Of a stretch of 64,000 nucleotides of DNA, positions 26,006 to 35,011 are shown in pieces. The first letter of the stretch is position 1. Every line of letters begins with the position of its first letter. Source of the DNA: Paenibacillus_AQ nitricinens (GTDB lineage Bacteria; Bacillota; Bacilli; Paenibacillales; Paenibacillaceae). The translations under genes and the position numbers were made by a program. Location of the stretch: assembly GCF_052056485.1 (NCBI RefSeq), contig NZ_CP183948.1, positions 2,108,001-2,172,000 on the forward strand, written 5' to 3'. The notes under the pieces were generated by a model. It worked only from the letters and a program-made list of their open reading frames with translations, was not told where the DNA came from and did not search any database.

Positions 26006-27301
26006 ATGTTGAAACTAGAAAAATTCGATCTACCTACAGAAGGCGAACAAATCACGATTAAAGAAGGAAAACTACAAGTTCCTAATCATCCAATCATTCC
26101 TTTTATCGAGGGTGACGGCACAGGCCGTGATATTTGGAAAGCTTCCAAGCGCGTACTTGATGCAGCAGTATCTAAAGCTTATGGTGGCACTAAGCAAATC
26201 GCTTGGTACGAAGTATTTGCTGGCGAAAAAGCTTTCAATACATATGGTGAATGGCTGCCAAATGATACGCTCGAAGCTATCCGCGAATATTTTGTGGCGA
26301 TCAAGGGCCCACTTACTACTCCAATCGGAGGCGGTATTCGTTCATTAAATGTAGCTTTGCGTCAAGAATTGGATTTGTACGTATGTCTGCGTCCAGTTCG
26401 TTATTTCCAAGGTGTACCTTCTCCTGTTAAACGTCCTGAGCTGGTGGATATGGTTATTTTCCGTGAGAATACAGAGGATATCTATGCAGGGATTGAATAT
26501 CAAGAAGGCTCTGCTGAAGTGAAGAAAGTCATCGAATTCCTGCAAAAAGAGATGGGAGTTAACAAAATCCGCTTCCCTGAAACTTCTGGTATTGGTATTA
26601 AACCGGTATCCTCCGAAGGTTCGAAGCGCTTGGTGCGCGCTGCCATTGAATATGCGATCAAGCACGGACGTAAGAGCGTAACGCTTGTTCACAAAGGAAA
26701 CATCATGAAGTTCACTGAAGGTGCCTTCAAAAACTGGGGTTATGAAGTAGCTGAGCAAGAGTTCGGAGATAAGGTCTTCACTTGGAGCCAATATGATGTG
26801 ATTAAGGAACGTGATGGTGAGGCTGCTGCTAATGCTGCTCAGAAGGATGCTGAAGCTGCTGGCAAAATCATTATCAAGGATGCAATTGCGGATATCGCGC
26901 TGCAACAAGTTCTGACTCGTCCAACTGATTTCGATGTTATTGCTACGTTGAACCTGAACGGGGATTACCTGTCCGACGCACTGGCTGCACAAATCGGCGG
27001 CATCGGCATCGCTCCTGGAGCGAATATTAATTACATTACTGGCCACGCCATCTTTGAAGCTACCCATGGTACAGCTCCTAAATATGCAGACAAAGACGTT
27101 GTGAATCCTGGTTCTGTCATTCTGTCCGGCGTAATGCTCTTGGAGCACTTGGGCTGGCAGGAAGCAGCGGACCTGATTTATAAAGGTATGGAAACTGCTA
27201 TTAACAATAAGACCGTGACTTATGACTTTGCCCGTCTGATGGAAGGTGCAACTGAGCTGAAATGCTCCGCATTTGCTGACGAAATTATTAACCACCTTTA
27301 G
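26006..27301 (+). CDS. icd: isocitrate dehydrogenase (NADP)
   Basis: Oxidative decarboxylation of isocitrate to 2-oxoglutarate. The 431-residue protein has the classic IPFIEGDGTGRDIW start, the substrate segment GIRSLNVALRQELDLYVCLRPV, ENTEDIYAGIEY, KHGRKSVTLVHKGNIMKFTE and the C-terminal EATHGTAPKYADKDVVNPGS cofactor loop with Lys and Tyr typical of NADP use. AGGAGG precedes the ATG at the end of a leader hairpin. mdh follows 56 bases later. Confidence 0.96.
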   Translation: MLKLEKFDLPTEGEQITIKEGKLQVPNHPIIPFIEGDGTGRDIWKASKRVLDAAVSKAYGGTKQIAWYEVFAGEKAFNTYGEWLPNDTLEAIREYFVAIKGPLTTPIGGGIRSLNVALRQELDLYVCLRPVRYFQGVPSPVKRPELVDMVIFRENTEDIYAGIEYQEGSAEVKKVIEFLQKEMGVNKIRFPETSGIGIKPVSSEGSKRLVRAAIEYAIKHGRKSVTLVHKGNIMKFTEGAFKNWGYEVAEQEFGDKVFTWSQYDVIKERDGEAAANAAQKDAEAAGKIIIKDAIADIALQQVLTRPTDFDVIATLNLNGDYLSDALAAQIGGIGIAPGANINYITGHAIFEATHGTAPKYADKDVVNPGSVILSGVMLLEHLGWQEAADLIYKGMETAINNKTVTYDFARLMEGATELKCSAFADEIINHL

Positions 27302-27357
27302 GTTAGATTTGCCAGATAACATTAGCCTTACCTTTATCATTTCTAGGAGGCGAATCT

Positions 27358-28299
27358 GTGGCGATCAAGCGTTATAAAATTACAGTGGTAGGTGCCGGTT
27401 TTACCGGCGCTACTACAGCTCTTATGTTAGCTCAAAAGGAACTTGGTGACGTTGTGCTGCTCGATATCCCACAAATGGAGAACCCAACCAAGGGAAAGGC
27501 GCTTGACATGCAAGAAGCTGGTCCTGTACAGAGATTCGACAGTCATATTATAGGGACCTCAAGTTATGAAGACGCTGTAGATTCTGATATTGTAATTATC
27601 ACTGCAGGGATTGCCCGTAAACCTGGGATGAGCCGCGACGATCTTGTGAATATCAATGCAGGGATTGTGAAGTCCGTATGCGAGAACGTAAGGCAAGTAG
27701 CTCCTGAATCTATCGTAATCATTTTGAGTAACCCGGTAGATGCGATGACTTATGCTGCGTTTGAAGCGTTAGGCTTTCCGAAGAATCGAGTAATCGGACA
27801 ATCCGGCGTGCTGGATACAGCCCGTTACTGCACTTTTATTGCGCAAGAACTGAACGTATCCGTTGAAGATGTACGTGGTTTCGTAATCGGCGGACACGGC
27901 AATGATATGGTACCGCTCGTTCGTTATTCTAGTGTCGGAGGCATTCCAATTGATACATTGATTTCTGCGGATCGTATCGAGGAGATTGTGAAGCGTACAC
28001 GTGTGGGTGGCGGGGAAATCGTTGACCTTTTAGGAAATGGTAGTGCGTATTATGCTCCTGCTGCCTCTTTAGTTCAAATGACAGAAGCGATCTTGAAGGA
28101 TAAGAAACGGATCATTCCGGTTATTGCCTTGCTTGAAGGCGAATATGGTTATGACAATCTATTTCTGGGCGTTCCAGCTCTTCTAGGTGCGAATGGGATT
28201 GAGAAGGTTTTTGAACTGGAGCTTACGGCTGAGGAGAAAGTGGCTTTGGATAAGTCCGCGGAGTCCGTACGTAGCGTAACTGCAATATTATCTGTGTAG
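27358..28299 (+). CDS. mdh: malate dehydrogenase
   Basis: Interconverts malate and oxaloacetate with NAD. The 313-residue LDH-like protein shows VVGAGFTGATTALMLAQKEL with Asp in VVLLDIPQ (NAD preference), AGIARKPGMSRDDLVNINA, LSNPVDAMTY, the catalytic VIGGHGNDMVPLVRY, and YYAPAASLVQMTEAIL. The GTG start at 27358 has AGGAGG seven bases upstream. A terminator follows. Confidence 0.96.
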   Translation: MAIKRYKITVVGAGFTGATTALMLAQKELGDVVLLDIPQMENPTKGKALDMQEAGPVQRFDSHIIGTSSYEDAVDSDIVIITAGIARKPGMSRDDLVNINAGIVKSVCENVRQVAPESIVIILSNPVDAMTYAAFEALGFPKNRVIGQSGVLDTARYCTFIAQELNVSVEDVRGFVIGGHGNDMVPLVRYSSVGGIPIDTLISADRIEEIVKRTRVGGGEIVDLLGNGSAYYAPAASLVQMTEAILKDKKRIIPVIALLEGEYGYDNLFLGVPALLGANGIEKVFELELTAEEKVALDKSAESVRSVTAILSV

Positions 28300-28313
28300 A
28301 TTGTGTCAGAAGA

Positions 28314-28370
28314 AAGGGAGGGTCCCGAACGCCGTGAAAAGGCTTAAGGGTGCTCTCTTTTTTTTTATCA
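28314..28370 (+). terminator. terminator after mdh
   Basis: AAAGGGAGGGTCCC pairs imperfectly with GGGTGCTCTCTTT, with an inner GCC/GGC pair, followed by nine T residues. Confidence 0.8.
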
Positions 28371-28471
28371 ACAACTTCAATAAATGGACACCTAAGTTGC
28401 TTTTCTTATTCTAATATTATGGGTATAATTATATGTAACTATTATCACAGTTAAATTGGAGGAGATATGAT

Positions 28472-28900
28472 ATGGATTGGAATGTTTTGTTTTTCTTACA
28501 TATGATCGGGACACTGGCGCTAGGATTTTACCTTGTACTGCCTTTCATCATCGGTCGTGCTGAAAAATTGTCGCCTGCAGCAAAAGAAGGTACATTAAGT
28601 GCAGTTACTGGATTTAACCGCTTTGCACAGTACGGTTTGGTGATTCAACTGCTTACAGGTGGTTACATGATGACCAAGGGTGATTATTCTGTAGCCTGGA
28701 TGATTATTATTGTTGTCCTGCTGCTAGCTATGTTTGCACTTGGTGGTATTATGAGCAAGCCTCTGCGTCTTGCTGCTGCTGGGATTCGTGAGAACCGTGA
28801 CGTCAAAGCAGAAACAGGCAAATTGCGTACACTTAGTGCGCTGCTGTCCGTGTCATTGCTGCTTATGGTATTCTTCATGGTATTTAACGATATTATTTAA
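28472..28900 (+). CDS. four-helix membrane protein of unknown function
   Basis: A 142-residue hydrophobic protein with helices at about 5-26, 48-67, 72-92 and 120-140. It opens MDWNVLFFLHMIGTLALGFY, with a His in helix 1 that is also common in DUF2269-like proteins; I do not claim the family. A GGAGGA ribosome site precedes the ATG and a terminator follows, so it is a single-gene unit. Confidence 0.65.
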   Translation: MDWNVLFFLHMIGTLALGFYLVLPFIIGRAEKLSPAAKEGTLSAVTGFNRFAQYGLVIQLLTGGYMMTKGDYSVAWMIIIVVLLLAMFALGGIMSKPLRLAAAGIRENRDVKAETGKLRTLSALLSVSLLLMVFFMVFNDII

Positions 28901-28913
28901 TCTGTACGACTAT

Positions 28914-28948
28914 GAGCCCGCTTCCGTAAAGGAGAGCGGGTTTTTTTG
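28914..28948 (+). terminator. terminator after the four-helix membrane protein gene
   Basis: CCCGCTTCC pairs with GGAGAGCGGG across a TAAA-type loop, followed by seven T residues. Confidence 0.85.
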
Positions 28949-29034
28949 TGTTCAAAAAACTTCGGATTGTTTGATTCTATCTGTATTGTGGTAAGTAACT
29001 TTCCATACGGCAATTTGAAAAAAATGATAAAGCC

Positions 29035-29054
29035 AGCGTATAAACATATACGCT
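29035..29054. promoter_or_regulatory. perfect 8-bp inverted repeat upstream of the SDR gene
   Basis: AGCGTATA, loop AACA, TATACGCT. It lies 59 bases before the SDR start and could be an operator or leader hairpin; no promoter boxes are clear. Confidence 0.4.
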
Positions 29055-29113
29055 TGAGCCATCCTAAGACAATCAGTTAACTATCAATTGCTTCACGAGA
29101 GGAGCTAGGGATT

Positions 29114-29983
29114 ATGTCAGACAACAAGCAATCTACAAAAACCTTACCCCCGCAAGAACAACATCATCAACCAGGGATTGAGAGCGAAATGAAGCCGTTG
29201 CCGAAATATGAGCCGGCTAATTATAAGGCGGCAGGTAAGTTGCAGGGCAAGGCGGCACTTATTACTGGAGGAGACAGCGGGATCGGACGGGCAGTAGCTG
29301 TTCTTTTTGCAAAAGAAGGCGCTGATGTAGTTATTTCATATCTGAATGAACACTCTGATGCAGAGGAAACGAAACGTCAGGTGGAGCAGGAAGGTCGCAA
29401 ATGCATTCTGATTCCTGGAGATATTGGTGTGGAATCCTTCTGTAAAGATCTCATTAAACAAACGGTAGAGGGCCTTGGGAAACTGGATATTCTCATCAAT
29501 AACGCGGCGGAGCAACATCCACAAGCTAAAATCGAGGATATTACGTCCGAGCAGCTAGAGCGTACATTTCGTACGAATATATTTGCAATGTTTTATTTGA
29601 CCAAAGCGGCTATGCCTCATCTAAAAGCAGGATCTGCTATCATTAATACGACTTCTATCACCGCTTATCGTGGTAGTCCACAATTACTGGACTATTCGTC
29701 AACGAAAGGAGCCATTCTGAGCTTCACGCGTTCCTTATCTACGAATTTGGCAGAGAAGGGCATTCGGGTAAATGGCGTTGCTCCGGGGCCAATTTGGACA
29801 CCGCTTATTCCATCTACTTTTGATGCACAGCAGGTTAGTGAGTTCGGCGGTACACAGCCTATGAAGCGACCGGGACAACCGGAGGAGCTGGCTCCAGCTT
29901 ATGTGTATCTAGCCTCTGACGATTCGAGTTATGTGACCGGACAGGTTATCCATGTAAATGGTGGCGAGGTCGTAAACGGGTAG
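29114..29983 (+). CDS. short-chain dehydrogenase/reductase of the YdaD/YghA type
   Basis: A 289-residue SDR with the long N-terminal arm typical of the general-stress YdaD/YhdF/YghA group (LPKYEPANYKAAGKLQGKAALITGGDSGIGRAV). Motifs: TGGDSGIG for nucleotide binding, NNAAEQHPQ, the catalytic Ser in TTSITAYRG, YSSTKGA (YxxxK), and PGPIWTPLIPS. It probably reduces a small carbonyl or oxidises an alcohol with NAD(P); the substrate is unknown. GAGAGGAG lies before the ATG. Confidence 0.85.
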   Translation: MSDNKQSTKTLPPQEQHHQPGIESEMKPLPKYEPANYKAAGKLQGKAALITGGDSGIGRAVAVLFAKEGADVVISYLNEHSDAEETKRQVEQEGRKCILIPGDIGVESFCKDLIKQTVEGLGKLDILINNAAEQHPQAKIEDITSEQLERTFRTNIFAMFYLTKAAMPHLKAGSAIINTTSITAYRGSPQLLDYSSTKGAILSFTRSLSTNLAEKGIRVNGVAPGPIWTPLIPSTFDAQQVSEFGGTQPMKRPGQPEELAPAYVYLASDDSSYVTGQVIHVNGGEVVNG

Positions 29984-30017
29984 ATGCTCAGCCAACCAAA
30001 CCTAGATTCTTATACAG

Positions 30018-30056
30018 AAAGCTCTAATTCAGGGTTAGCCGAATTAGAGCTTTTTG
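30018..30056. terminator. bidirectional terminator after the SDR gene
   Basis: AAAGCTCTAATTC pairs perfectly with GAATTAGAGCTTT around a 10-base loop, followed by T residues. It also serves the convergent HD gene. Confidence 0.9.
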
Positions 30057-30072
30057 TATTGATCTTGGGATT

Positions 30073-30699
30073 TTAGTTTCCGTTAGAGAGTTCATCCAGA
30101 GACATTTCAAAGCTTGGAGCCATATGAGTTAGGAAATAATCCACTTCCTCTAAGCCAAGCCCGCGCAGCTTTGCTACCGTCTGCTCCTTCGCCGCTGCGA
30201 ATTCGCGGTTGCCCGCAGCAACCTCCCAGACACATTTTAGGTAAGCATCCAGTCGATCGGCAGCCTTAACGTAGCTGTGGAGCAGAACGTCCTCTGAATC
30301 TGGAGAGCTGTCTTCCGGCTGCATGAGCTGCGTGTAAATACCCTGAAGCTCGGGAGGAATCATACCGGTCAAGCGTTCCGCAGCAATTCTTTCCATTTCG
30401 CGGAAGCTGGTAAGTAGCCGAGGATTATTGTATTTCACTGGTGTGGCAATGTCACCCGTGAACACTTCGCTGGCATCATGGAACAGGGCCATAGTTGCTG
30501 CTCTTTCGGCGTTTAATGAACGTCCATAATGAATATTGCCAATAGAACAGAGCATATGTGTGAGCAGAGCTACATGAAAAGAATGCTCAGCAACGTTCTC
30601 AGGTGCGGTGCTGCGCATTAGGCTCCAGCGCTGAATATATTGAAGCCGGTATAAATAGGCGGAAAAATGGTAGTTCAATTTTAAAGTAACCCCTTTCAT
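30073..30699 (-). CDS. yfbR: YfbR-like HD-domain 5'-deoxynucleotidase
   Basis: A 208-residue HD-superfamily protein. The YfbR signature is clear: YIQRWSLMRSTAPENVAEHS, FHVALLTHML, ATMALFHDASEVFTGDIATP, VKYNNP, and KAADRLDAYLKCV, giving the H...HD...D metal ligands. The family hydrolyses deoxynucleoside 5'-monophosphates in nucleotide salvage. The ATG at 30699 has no ribosome site; a TTG at 30678, giving LNYHFSAYLYRLQ as N-terminus, has AAAGGGG about 11 bases upstream and agrees better with the family's length. It is divergent from fumA. Confidence 0.87.
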   Translation of the reverse strand: MKGVTLKLNYHFSAYLYRLQYIQRWSLMRSTAPENVAEHSFHVALLTHMLCSIGNIHYGRSLNAERAATMALFHDASEVFTGDIATPVKYNNPRLLTSFREMERIAAERLTGMIPPELQGIYTQLMQPEDSSPDSEDVLLHSYVKAADRLDAYLKCVWEVAAGNREFAAAKEQTVAKLRGLGLEEVDYFLTHMAPSFEMSLDELSNGN

Positions 30700-30774
30700 G
30701 AGCTGCTAGGTATGATATTATTATACTAATTGTATCAGACTTTTGATAATCTGGATCTGCTGAGAGGAGCTTGA

Positions 30775-32343
30775 ATGAATATGCAGCATTTTGAAGACAG
30801 CATTTATAATCTAATTGTTGAAACGTCCACGAACTTGCCGGGTGATGTACGCCGGGCGGTTGCCAAGGGTCGCGCACTAGAGGACAGAGCTACCCGGTCA
30901 GGTCTTGCGTTAACTACGATTGCTCAAAATATCGGAATGGCTGAGCAGCAAGTATCACCGATCTGTCAGGATACGGGAATGCCTACATTTATTATTCACA
31001 CACCTGTGGGAGTCAATCAGATTGAGATGAAAAAAGATATTCATAACGCCATTGTACGGGCAACTAAGAATGGCAAGCTTCGTCCAAATTCTGTAGATTC
31101 ACTGACAGGTGAGAACAGCGGAGATAATTTGGGAGCAGGTACACCGGTCATTCATTTTGAACAATGGGAAGAGGAAAAAATAGATGTCAGACTGATTCTG
31201 AAGGGTGGCGGCTGCGAGAATAAAAATATTCAATACAGCCTTCCAGCAGAATTAGAAGGATTGGGCAAGGCAGGCCGTGATCTGGACGGAATTCGTAAAT
31301 GTATTTTACATGCTGTTTATCAGGCACAAGGGCAAGGCTGTAGCGCTGGTTTTATTGGTGTTGGTATCGGCGGTGACCGAACAACTGGCTATGAGCTGGC
31401 TAAGAAGCAGTTGTTCCGCAAAGTGGAGGATGTTAATCCAATAGAGGATCTCAACAAGCTGGAAGACTACATCATGGAAAACGCCAATAAGCTGGGTATT
31501 GGAACGATGGGCTTTGGTGGGGAAGTTTCGCTGCTTGGTTGTAAGATCGGCGTTATGAATCGTTTACCAGCCAGCTTTTTCGTATCTGTTGCCTACAACT
31601 GCTGGGCTTTCCGACGCCAAGGCGTGCTGGTTGATCCGTCAACGGGCAATATAGAGGACTGGCTGTACGAGAGTGGTACAGGGATTTCGGTTGATGATGG
31701 ACGGGACCAGGCGTCGGAAACGGAGGTTGCAGATGCAAGTGAAGATAATGCAGCTACTGGATCTCGCGAAGTCCGCCTGACTACACCGATTAGTGAAGAA
31801 GATATTCGTAGTTTACGAGTTGGGGATGTAGTAATTTTATCCGGCGAAATGCATACGGGCCGCGATGCACTTCATAAATATCTAATGGATCATGAGGCTC
31901 CGGTGGATTTGAACGGTGCAGTTATCTATCACTGTGGTCCTGTAATGATGAAGGACGAGGAAGGCTGGCATGTTAAAGCAGCGGGTCCGACTACTAGTAT
32001 CCGTGAAGAGCCCTATCAAGGCGATATCATCAAAAAATTTGGAATTCGTGCCGTCATCGGAAAAGGTGGAATGGGTCCAAAAACGTTAAAAGCTCTTCAG
32101 GAGCACGGGGGCGTATATCTCAATGCAATTGGCGGCGCCGCACAGTATTATGCGGAATGCATCAAGAAGGTAAATGCTGTTGATTTTATGGAATTTGGCA
32201 TTCCTGAAGCAATGTGGCATTTGGATGTGGATGGTTTTGCTGCTATTGTAACGATGGATGCCCATGGCAACAGTCTGCACGCAGATGTAGAGAAAGATTC
32301 CGCAGCAAAATTAACTCAGTTTAAAGAACCTGTATTTAAATAA
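30775..32343 (+). CDS. fumA: class I (iron-sulfur) fumarate hydratase
   Basis: Hydrates fumarate to malate in the TCA cycle using a [4Fe-4S] cluster. The 522 residues fuse the alpha part (ISPICQDTGMPTF-like segment, GGGCENKN, VGIGGDRTTGYELAKKQL) and the beta part (LTTPISEEDIRSLRVGDVVILSGEMHTGRDALHKYL, YHCGPVM, GPTTSIREEPYQ, GKGGMG). Cysteines in CQDTG, GGGCEN and LGCKIG are suitable cluster ligands. A short acidic linker (DQASETEVADASEDNAATGS) joins the halves. GAGAGGAG precedes the ATG. Finding it next to a citZ-icd-mdh block completes local TCA genes. Confidence 0.93.
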   Translation: MNMQHFEDSIYNLIVETSTNLPGDVRRAVAKGRALEDRATRSGLALTTIAQNIGMAEQQVSPICQDTGMPTFIIHTPVGVNQIEMKKDIHNAIVRATKNGKLRPNSVDSLTGENSGDNLGAGTPVIHFEQWEEEKIDVRLILKGGGCENKNIQYSLPAELEGLGKAGRDLDGIRKCILHAVYQAQGQGCSAGFIGVGIGGDRTTGYELAKKQLFRKVEDVNPIEDLNKLEDYIMENANKLGIGTMGFGGEVSLLGCKIGVMNRLPASFFVSVAYNCWAFRRQGVLVDPSTGNIEDWLYESGTGISVDDGRDQASETEVADASEDNAATGSREVRLTTPISEEDIRSLRVGDVVILSGEMHTGRDALHKYLMDHEAPVDLNGAVIYHCGPVMMKDEEGWHVKAAGPTTSIREEPYQGDIIKKFGIRAVIGKGGMGPKTLKALQEHGGVYLNAIGGAAQYYAECIKKVNAVDFMEFGIPEAMWHLDVDGFAAIVTMDAHGNSLHADVEKDSAAKLTQFKEPVFK

Positions 32344-32538
32344 GTCAGGTACAGTCCGGTGAATTAGTCATAAAGTGGGGACATCCGCTGCTATGGCTTT
32401 TTCTCCGGTTTTATCAAAAATATAAGAATTTATATGTTCCACGCTATAATTTATCCTTATATTCCTCGTGTAATCACTTAGTGTCCATATGATAGGTGAC
32501 GTCGAAGGTGTTTATGCTTGTCTAAAGGAGGTTTACGA

Positions 32539-32925
32539 ATGGTACCACATTATATTAGAAATGGTCTTCTTAACGTTACTCCGTATTTCATTGTGGCTGA
32601 TGCAGATCAATTGATTGATTTTGTTGTGAACTGCTTTGATGCAAGAATTAATGATATGCTGCGGAATGATGAAGGCAAGATTAGACATGCAGAACTTAGA
32701 ATAGGAGATTCGATTATTGAGGTTTCCGAAGCGAATGAGAAATATTCACCCGTACAGCTCGCTATTCATCTATACGTAAGAAATGTGGATGAGACCTTTC
32801 GTAAGTGCTTGGATGCCGGGGCATCCATCATTGAAGAACCATTAGATAAGCCTTATGGGGAAAGAGGAGCGGGGATTAGGGATACTCAGGGCAATCAGTG
32901 GTTTCTTGCAACCTGTATAGAATGA
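32539..32925 (+). CDS. VOC-family (glyoxalase-like) protein
   Basis: A 128-residue protein of the vicinal oxygen chelate fold: NVTPYFIVADADQLIDFVVNCFDA, HAELRIGDSIIEVSEA, LYVRNVDETFRKCLDAGA and the C-terminal GIRDTQGNQWFLAT. Family members include PhnB-like proteins and resistance proteins; activity cannot be predicted. The start at 32539 follows AAAGGAGG by eight bases. Confidence 0.8.
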   Translation: MVPHYIRNGLLNVTPYFIVADADQLIDFVVNCFDARINDMLRNDEGKIRHAELRIGDSIIEVSEANEKYSPVQLAIHLYVRNVDETFRKCLDAGASIIEEPLDKPYGERGAGIRDTQGNQWFLATCIE

Positions 32926-32956
32926 AATCATAATATTTTACAAAAGTAATACAAAG

Positions 32957-32994
32957 TAACAGTCCAGAGATAATCAACTTGGGCTGTTATTTTT
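32957..32994 (+). terminator. terminator after the VOC gene
   Basis: TAACAGTCCA pairs with TTGGGCTGTTA across a 12-base loop, followed by five T residues. Confidence 0.75.
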
Positions 32995-33105
32995 ATATAA
33001 TCTATTATAGTAGGGATTTATGTCACGAAAATAGTTGCACTGGTTTTTTGATGAAAATGAAGTTAGGATAAAAGATACAATGAAAAAGGGAGAGGCACAC
33101 TTCAG

Positions 33106-34902
33106 ATGAAACCGTTTCGCGCTCGTCTTACGTTTATACTTATGGCCTTAATCGGTATTTCCATGATTGGCACTGGATTTACGATGGCTCATCTGTTTAA
33201 GAGCTCCCATATAGCTGCTCTCGAAGAGAACATGTCCCGGGAAATAAATCTACTCGCAGGCACATTGGAATTTGTAGATATGAACGCCACCAATGCCATT
33301 CCGTATTACACGGAGCAGGCAGAGCATGTCGCCGAGCTTCTAGATTCCCGGATTACTTTTATCAGTAAGTCAGGTAAAGTTTTAGGGGATTCAGAGAAAA
33401 ATCCTCTGGAGATGGACAATCACGCTAATCGTGAAGAGGAGATTGTTGCGGCTAAAGAGGGGACTGGCCGAGCCATTCGTTACAGCGAAACTTTAGATCG
33501 CGAGATGTTATATGTAGCAGAGCGAGTGACTTCAAATCAAGGTTTTGATGGTTACATTCGGGTCTCGATGGGACTGGATGCAGTAGCGGAAGGACTGAAC
33601 CGTGCTTGGATGATTATGGCTGGGGGGTTAGTTATTTTGTTCCTGGCAGCAACTATTGTCAGCTACAAAGTGGCATCTAGTATGACTTCACCGCTTGAAC
33701 AAATCACGAGAGTTGCGCGGCGTATTACAGATCTTGATTATGATGCAAGAGTCCATTTGAAGCGTAAAGATGAGGTCGGGCAACTGGCAACAGCGATAAA
33801 TGCCATGGCTGACAGTCTTCAAGCTCAGCTTAAGACCATTCGTGATAATGAGGATTTGCTGCAAAGCGTACTGGACAATATGACTGGCGGCATTATAATG
33901 ATCAATGCGGACGAAGAAATTGCCCTGCTGAACCGAGCCTCAGAGCGGATGCTGGATGTTAGCAACAGTGAAATGGCGGGTCATTCGTACAAGGAGCTAA
34001 AGCGTCATTATGAGTTAACGCGGCTGCTTGAAGAAGGGGTATCGAATAAAGAACCGCTCCATGAAGAACGAAGTATTTACAATCCGAGAGAGCGGATTGT
34101 ACGCATGGACGCAGTGCCTATGATCCAGGATGGGACGTATAGAGGCATGCTCTTCCTGCTGCAGGAAGTAACAGAGATTCGTCGCCTGGAGAGGATGCGA
34201 AGTGAATTTGTCGCTAACGTATCCCATGAATTGAAGACGCCGGTTGCCGCTGTTAAAGGATTTGCTGAGACCTTGCTGGGTGGTGGGGTTAAGGATGAGA
34301 AGACCGCCCGTTCCTTCTTGCAAATTATTTATGATGAGAACGAACGCTTAAATCGCTTGATTGGAGATATTCTTGAATTATCTAAAATCGAATCTAAACG
34401 TGTGCAACTCGATTGCTCTCCTGTTCACATCATTGAATTCTTTGATTCCGTGCTGGGAACCATTAGCAAAGTGGCTGAGAAGAAAAGTATTAGTCTTAAC
34501 GTAGAGGTTCCTGAGGAGCTGTTCATTGAGGCCGATGAAGATAAACTACGTCAAATTTTTATGAATTTGCTCTCCAATGCGATTAATTACACGCATGAAG
34601 GGGGTAGCGTAAAAGTCTATGTTAAGAATATACTGAAGCCAGATGGTTCTGAGAATGTCCAATTTACCGTTACCGATACAGGGATGGGAATTCCCAAAAA
34701 GGATCTGCCGCGTATTTTTGAACGTTTTTATCGAGTGGATAAGGCAAGATCCAGAAGCTCCGGTGGAACGGGGCTGGGACTGTCTATTGTGAAGCACTTG
34801 ATTGATTTGCACCATGGTGTGATTTCGGTTAAAAGTGATCTGGGGATCGGAAGTTCATTTATTATTGAGTTGCCGCTCTTGCAGGAAGAAAAGGTGGATT
34901 AG
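33106..34902 (+). CDS. phoR: phosphate-type sensor histidine kinase PhoR
   Basis: A 598-residue membrane kinase: helix 1 at about 9-30, an extracellular sensing domain to about residue 165, helix 2 at about 168-190, HAMP (ITSPLEQITRVARRITDLDYDARV region), a PAS domain (DNMTGGIIMINADEEIALLNRAS), then HisKA with the phosphorylated His374 in ANVSHELKTPVAAVKGFAETLL, and the HATPase boxes NLLSNAINYTHEG, DTGMGIPKKD, GGTGLGLSIVK. The PhoR/PnpS assignment rests on this architecture, on the Pho-box-bearing regulator that follows, and on pstB-phoU downstream. In B. subtilis phoP precedes phoR; here the order is reversed. Confidence 0.88.
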   Translation: MKPFRARLTFILMALIGISMIGTGFTMAHLFKSSHIAALEENMSREINLLAGTLEFVDMNATNAIPYYTEQAEHVAELLDSRITFISKSGKVLGDSEKNPLEMDNHANREEEIVAAKEGTGRAIRYSETLDREMLYVAERVTSNQGFDGYIRVSMGLDAVAEGLNRAWMIMAGGLVILFLAATIVSYKVASSMTSPLEQITRVARRITDLDYDARVHLKRKDEVGQLATAINAMADSLQAQLKTIRDNEDLLQSVLDNMTGGIIMINADEEIALLNRASERMLDVSNSEMAGHSYKELKRHYELTRLLEEGVSNKEPLHEERSIYNPRERIVRMDAVPMIQDGTYRGMLFLLQEVTEIRRLERMRSEFVANVSHELKTPVAAVKGFAETLLGGGVKDEKTARSFLQIIYDENERLNRLIGDILELSKIESKRVQLDCSPVHIIEFFDSVLGTISKVAEKKSISLNVEVPEELFIEADEDKLRQIFMNLLSNAINYTHEGGSVKVYVKNILKPDGSENVQFTVTDTGMGIPKKDLPRIFERFYRVDKARSRSSGGTGLGLSIVKHLIDLHHGVISVKSDLGIGSSFIIELPLLQEEKVD

Positions 34903-34927
34903 ATTTTTGTGAATTCACCTCATCGAT

Positions 34928-34944
34928 TTTACACCGAGTTAACA
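34928..34944 (+). promoter_or_regulatory. Pho box upstream of phoP
   Basis: TTTACA and TTAACA repeat with an 11-base period, the spacing PhoP dimers recognise. Adjacent positions in phase are degenerate. This implies autoregulation of phoP from an internal promoter between phoR and phoP. Confidence 0.6.
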
Positions 34945-35011
34945 TTGTGGTGATATGATTGTTTTGTTGTTGTTTTGTAAAAATCAAACTAAATGGAAGA
35001 CGGGGGAACCT

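Noticed and set aside
26345..27340. Long reverse-strand open frame opposite icd (331 codons)
   Set aside because: It is fully antisense to icd, whose biased codon use keeps the opposite strand open; the protein has no recognisable family.
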